Assembly: GCF_004919105.1 (NCBI RefSeq)
Contig: NZ_STGK01000005.1
Location: 124,001 to 188,000 of the forward strand
Length of the DNA: 64,000 nucleotides
Reading direction: 5' to 3'
DNA from: Nocardioides sp. GY 10113
GTDB taxonomy: Bacteria > Actinomycetota > Actinomycetes > Propionibacteriales > Nocardioidaceae
Every line of letters begins with the position of its first letter. Position 1 is the first letter of the stretch. The position numbers were made by a program, and so were the translations under genes. The notes under the pieces are model-generated. The model was not told the origin of the DNA. It searched no databases and saw only the letters and a program-made list of their open reading frames with translations. Positions 61,494 through 64,000 of this stretch are shown piece by piece.

Positions 61494-63131
61494 GTGTCCG
61501 GCGGCGTCGCCGAGCAGTTCGCGGGCACCGCGAGGCTGGTGCGCCTCGCCGCACGGCGTGACCGTTACACGACCGCCGCGTGGTGGGCCGGGCTCGGGCT
61601 CTTCGTCGCGGCGACCACCGCGATGTTCGCGGACAGCCTGGCGGAGCAGGTGAACCTGGTCCGGGAGACCCAGCTGGTGGCGACCAACACCGGCATGCGG
61701 CTACTCGGCCTGACCTCGGGGCCCAGCATCGGCGGCTACATGCTGCACCGCGAGTTCGTCACGCTCGCGGCGCTGGCCGCGCTGATGAGCACCTTCTGCG
61801 TCATCCGGCACACGCGTCAGAACGAGGAGCTCGGTCGCTCCGAGATGCTCGGCTCGACGGTGGTCGGGCGGTTCGCCGCGCTGACCGCGGGGGTCCTGGT
61901 CGCCCTGGCCGCGGACCTGGTCCTCGCCGTCGTGCTCGGCCTCGCGATCCTCTCCGCCGGGCAGCCGGTCGAGGGATCGTTCCTGGCCGGCGCGTCGGTC
62001 GCGGCGGTCGGGGCCGTGTGGGTGGGCGTCGCCGCCGTCACCTCCCAGCTGTCGTCGACCACCCGGGGTGCCTCCGGCATGGCGGCCGGCGCGCTCGCCG
62101 CCGCCTTCGTGCTCGCCGGCATCGGGAACATGGTCGGCACCGTCGACGAGGCCGGTCTCCGAGTGACCAGCGGCTGGCCGTCCTGGCTTTCGCCGATCGG
62201 GTGGGGCCAGCAGACCCGACCGTTCGGCGGCGCCCACTGGGCCCCGCTGCTGCTCTGCGTCCTCGCCCTCGGCGTACTCATCGCCGTCGCGGCGGCGCTC
62301 TCCGCCCGCCGCGACGTCGGCCGGGGGCTGTGGCCGGAGCGCAGGGGTCGTGGCGCGGCAGTCGGATGGCTGCTGAGTCCGGTCGGCCTGACCTGGCGGC
62401 TGCAGCGGGGCGCGTTCCTCGGCTGGGCCGCCGCGATGGCCATGTTCGGCCTGATCTTCGGCACCCTCACCGAGCAGATCCAGAACCTCGAGGGGGACGC
62501 CAGGGACTGGTGGACGGCCGCCGGCGGGACCGACGTGATCCTCGACGCCTACCGGGTCTCCATCATCCAGATGGCGGGGATGTTCGTGGCGATCTACCTG
62601 GTGCAGGTGCTGCTTCGGATGCGGGTCGACGAGGTTGGCGGCACCCTCGAGCCGATGCTGGCCACTGGCGTGACACGGGCCCGCTGGGTCGCGGGTCACC
62701 TGGTGAACGCCGTTGCCGGCGCCACGGCCCTGATGGTGCTGTTCGCGGTGTGCATGGGCCTGACCGCCGGCCAGGTGCTCGGCAGCACGGCCTCACAGGT
62801 GGCCGACCTGATCGGGGCCGGACTGGTGCAGCTGCCGGGCGCACTGGTGGTCGGGGCCGCGGTGGTCGCGGCCACGTCGGTCGCGCCGTCGTGGTCCGCG
62901 CCGGTCAGCTGGACCCTCATGCTGGCCATGATCGTCGCCGGTCCGATGTTCGGCCCCAGCCTGAACCTGCCCGATGCGGTGCAGGACCTCTCCCCGTTCA
63001 CGCACAGCCCCAAGGCACCGGCGGTGCCGGTGACGTCCGGACCGCTGCTGACCCTGACCGCCATCGGCATCGCGCTGGTCCTCGCCGGGTTGCTCGCGCT
63101 CCGTCGCCGCGACCTGGCGCTGCCGGCCTGA
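61494..63131 (+). CDS. ABC permease, polyketide-antibiotic-exporter family (COG3559-like)
   Basis: A 545-residue permease with about 12 hydrophobic helices in two halves, each starting with a soluble helix. Conserved-looking segments are RHTRQNEELGRSEMLGSTVV and the matching RMRVDEVGGTLEPMLATGVT, the duplicated cytosolic loops of this family. It forms a two-gene operon with the ATPase (4-nt gap, GTG start). Exported compound unknown; self-protection or toxin efflux is typical of the family. The next gene region holds a fragment and a LuxR regulator. Confidence 0.88.
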   Translation: MSGGVAEQFAGTARLVRLAARRDRYTTAAWWAGLGLFVAATTAMFADSLAEQVNLVRETQLVATNTGMRLLGLTSGPSIGGYMLHREFVTLAALAALMSTFCVIRHTRQNEELGRSEMLGSTVVGRFAALTAGVLVALAADLVLAVVLGLAILSAGQPVEGSFLAGASVAAVGAVWVGVAAVTSQLSSTTRGASGMAAGALAAAFVLAGIGNMVGTVDEAGLRVTSGWPSWLSPIGWGQQTRPFGGAHWAPLLLCVLALGVLIAVAAALSARRDVGRGLWPERRGRGAAVGWLLSPVGLTWRLQRGAFLGWAAAMAMFGLIFGTLTEQIQNLEGDARDWWTAAGGTDVILDAYRVSIIQMAGMFVAIYLVQVLLRMRVDEVGGTLEPMLATGVTRARWVAGHLVNAVAGATALMVLFAVCMGLTAGQVLGSTASQVADLIGAGLVQLPGALVVGAAVVAATSVAPSWSAPVSWTLMLAMIVAGPMFGPSLNLPDAVQDLSPFTHSPKAPAVPVTSGPLLTLTAIGIALVLAGLLALRRRDLALPA

Positions 63132-63452
63132 GGCCGCCAGAGGGACCGGTCCCGCACGGGTGCAGCCTGCCCGCCGGCCGCGACCGCGGTGCGGCGACGA
63201 CGGCCGTCAGCAGCCGGGCAGCGCCTTGGACACGTAGCCCTGGGCGCTCAGCCGCTCCAAGATCTGGCCCGGTGCGGCGACGCTCTGGCGAGGGTCGCGT
63301 CCACGCCGGGCCTGTTCCAGTCTTGCGGGTCGGTGTCCCACAGCCACAGTGCCTCGTACTCGGCCGCGACCGCCGCCCGCCCGTGCACCCTCGACGCGCG
63401 GCCCGTCCGGAGACACGCTCGAGCGAGGATCGACGCCGACCGCGGCGAGCGG
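63132..63452 (-). pseudogene. Intergenic region with a probable 3' gene remnant
   Basis: On the minus strand one frame reads AAEYEALWLWDTDPQDWNRP (about 63377-63318) and stops at 63247. The adjacent frame reads QSVAAPGQILERLSAQGYVS and ends KALPGC at 63207. Joined by a 1-nt frameshift near 63290, they give one plausible protein C-terminus with ordinary amino-acid usage, but no 5' part exists. I do not recognise the family. The remaining stretch to 63131 contains the palindrome GGGACCGGTCCC (63142-63153) and no gene. Confidence 0.4.
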
Positions 63453-64000
63453 TCAGTCGGCTCGCCCGTGCCTGGTGTCGTACGCCCATATCGCGATCTC
63501 GACGCGGTTGCGGGCGCCGATCTTGGTCATCAGAGACGCGACATGGGTCTTCACCGTGCTCAGGCCGACGAAGAGCTCGGTGGCGATCTCGGCGTTGGTC
63601 CGGCCCCGTGCCACCAGCGCGAGCACCTCCTTCTCGCGCGCGGTGAGCGGGTCGATGGGCTGGACCGGCACCACCGGCCCCTGGTCTGCGAAGGTCGCCA
63701 GCAGCCGGCGGGTGATGTTGGGGGCGATCAGCGCGTCCCCGTTCGCCGCCGCGTGGATGGCCTGCACGAGCAGCTGTGGGCCCGCGTCCTTGAGCAGGAA
63801 GCCGCGTGCACCGGCGCGTAGGGCTCCGAGGACGTACTCGTCGAGGTCGAAGGTCGTGATCACGACGACCGCCATCGGGTCCGCCACGTCCGGCCCGGCC
63901 AGGCGTCGCGTCACCTCCACGCCGTCGAGACCGGGCATCCGGATGTCGATGAGGAGGACATCGGGACGCAGCCTGGTCGCCAGGTCGAGCGCCGCGGGCC
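63453..64000 (-). CDS. NarL/LuxR-family response regulator (5' end outside window)
   Basis: The last 182 codons of a two-component regulator. The receiver domain is cut off but includes RPDVLLIDIRMPGLDG with the phospho-acceptor Asp and GFLLKDAGP with the conserved Lys. The C-terminal helix-turn-helix is LTAREKEVLALVARGRTNAE followed by STVKTHVASLMTKIG. An internal Met (63938) is not the true start because the Asp motif lies upstream of it. It may control the ABC exporter on its left or genes beyond the window; its kinase is probably upstream. Confidence 0.92.
   Translation of the reverse strand, partial: PAALDLATRLRPDVLLIDIRMPGLDGVEVTRRLAGPDVADPMAVVVITTFDLDEYVLGALRAGARGFLLKDAGPQLLVQAIHAAANGDALIAPNITRRLLATFADQGPVVPVQPIDPLTAREKEVLALVARGRTNAEIATELFVGLSTVKTHVASLMTKIGARNRVEIAIWAYDTRHGRAD

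Overview
The window is high-GC, gene-dense actinobacterial chromosome. The complete Pup-proteasome cluster (pafA, prcA, prcB, pup, dop, arc), the mycothiol ligase mshC, and actinobacteria-restricted families (DUF3090, SCO1664-type kinase-like protein, DUF5703, HesB-like protein) point to Actinomycetes. The overall style suggests a Nocardioides-like member of the Propionibacteriales; that genus call is inference. I saw no rRNA, tRNA, CRISPR array, insertion sequence or prophage.

Layout. 1-8.8 kb (minus strand): Pup-proteasome cluster with a 25-residue membrane peptide gene between arc and dop, then trmI and a site-2-protease. 8.9-11.6 kb: RecB-like Fe-S nuclease, HAD phosphatase, secreted GH18-like protein. 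11.7-15.6 kb: metH with a 5' leader that folds like an S-adenosylhomocysteine (SAH) riboswitch. 15.7-20.1 kb: PAC2 protein, a 22-bp repeat cluster, mshC, a kinase-like protein, DUF3090 and a histidine phosphatase. 20.1-28.1 kb: corA, uppP, aldo/keto reductase, DUF5703, a Tat-exported esterase, M20, M23 and protealysin-like M4 peptidases, and a lipoprotein. 28.1-33.4 kb: NarL-type two-component system, membrane protein plus hemerythrin operon, SulP transporter. 33.4-42.1 kb: catabolic and redox genes, including a formate-dehydrogenase-like FdhF/FdhD pair facing a LysR regulator, and an acyl-CoA dehydrogenase. 42.1-64 kb: accessory region with a PrsW-type protease, HdeD, two transport systems each divergent from a TetR regulator over visible palindromic operators, secreted hydrolases and lipoproteins, an intact and a decayed DUF427 gene, a sulfite-oxidase-like Moco protein with a flavin reductase partner, a polyketide-exporter-like ABC system, and a truncated LuxR-type response regulator.

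A recurring regulatory style is visible. At least 19 genes have a TANNNT-type -10 box ending 6-8 nt before the start codon, as expected for leaderless transcripts. metH is the opposite case: its -10 box sits 7 nt before the predicted aptamer, and the aptamer's last strand competes with a hairpin that hides the Shine-Dalgarno. Terminators are GC-rich hairpins of up to 22 bp without U-tracts, mostly between convergent genes.

Functionally, the left part is core actinobacterial physiology: protein turnover, tRNA modification, methionine cycle, mycothiol and cell-wall lipid recycling. The right part is strain-variable transport, secretion and regulation. The most interesting items are the metH riboswitch, the kinase-like/phosphatase/DUF3090 module beside mshC, the FtsX permease with a large helical insert, the 22-bp repeat cluster, and the leaderless promoter pattern.
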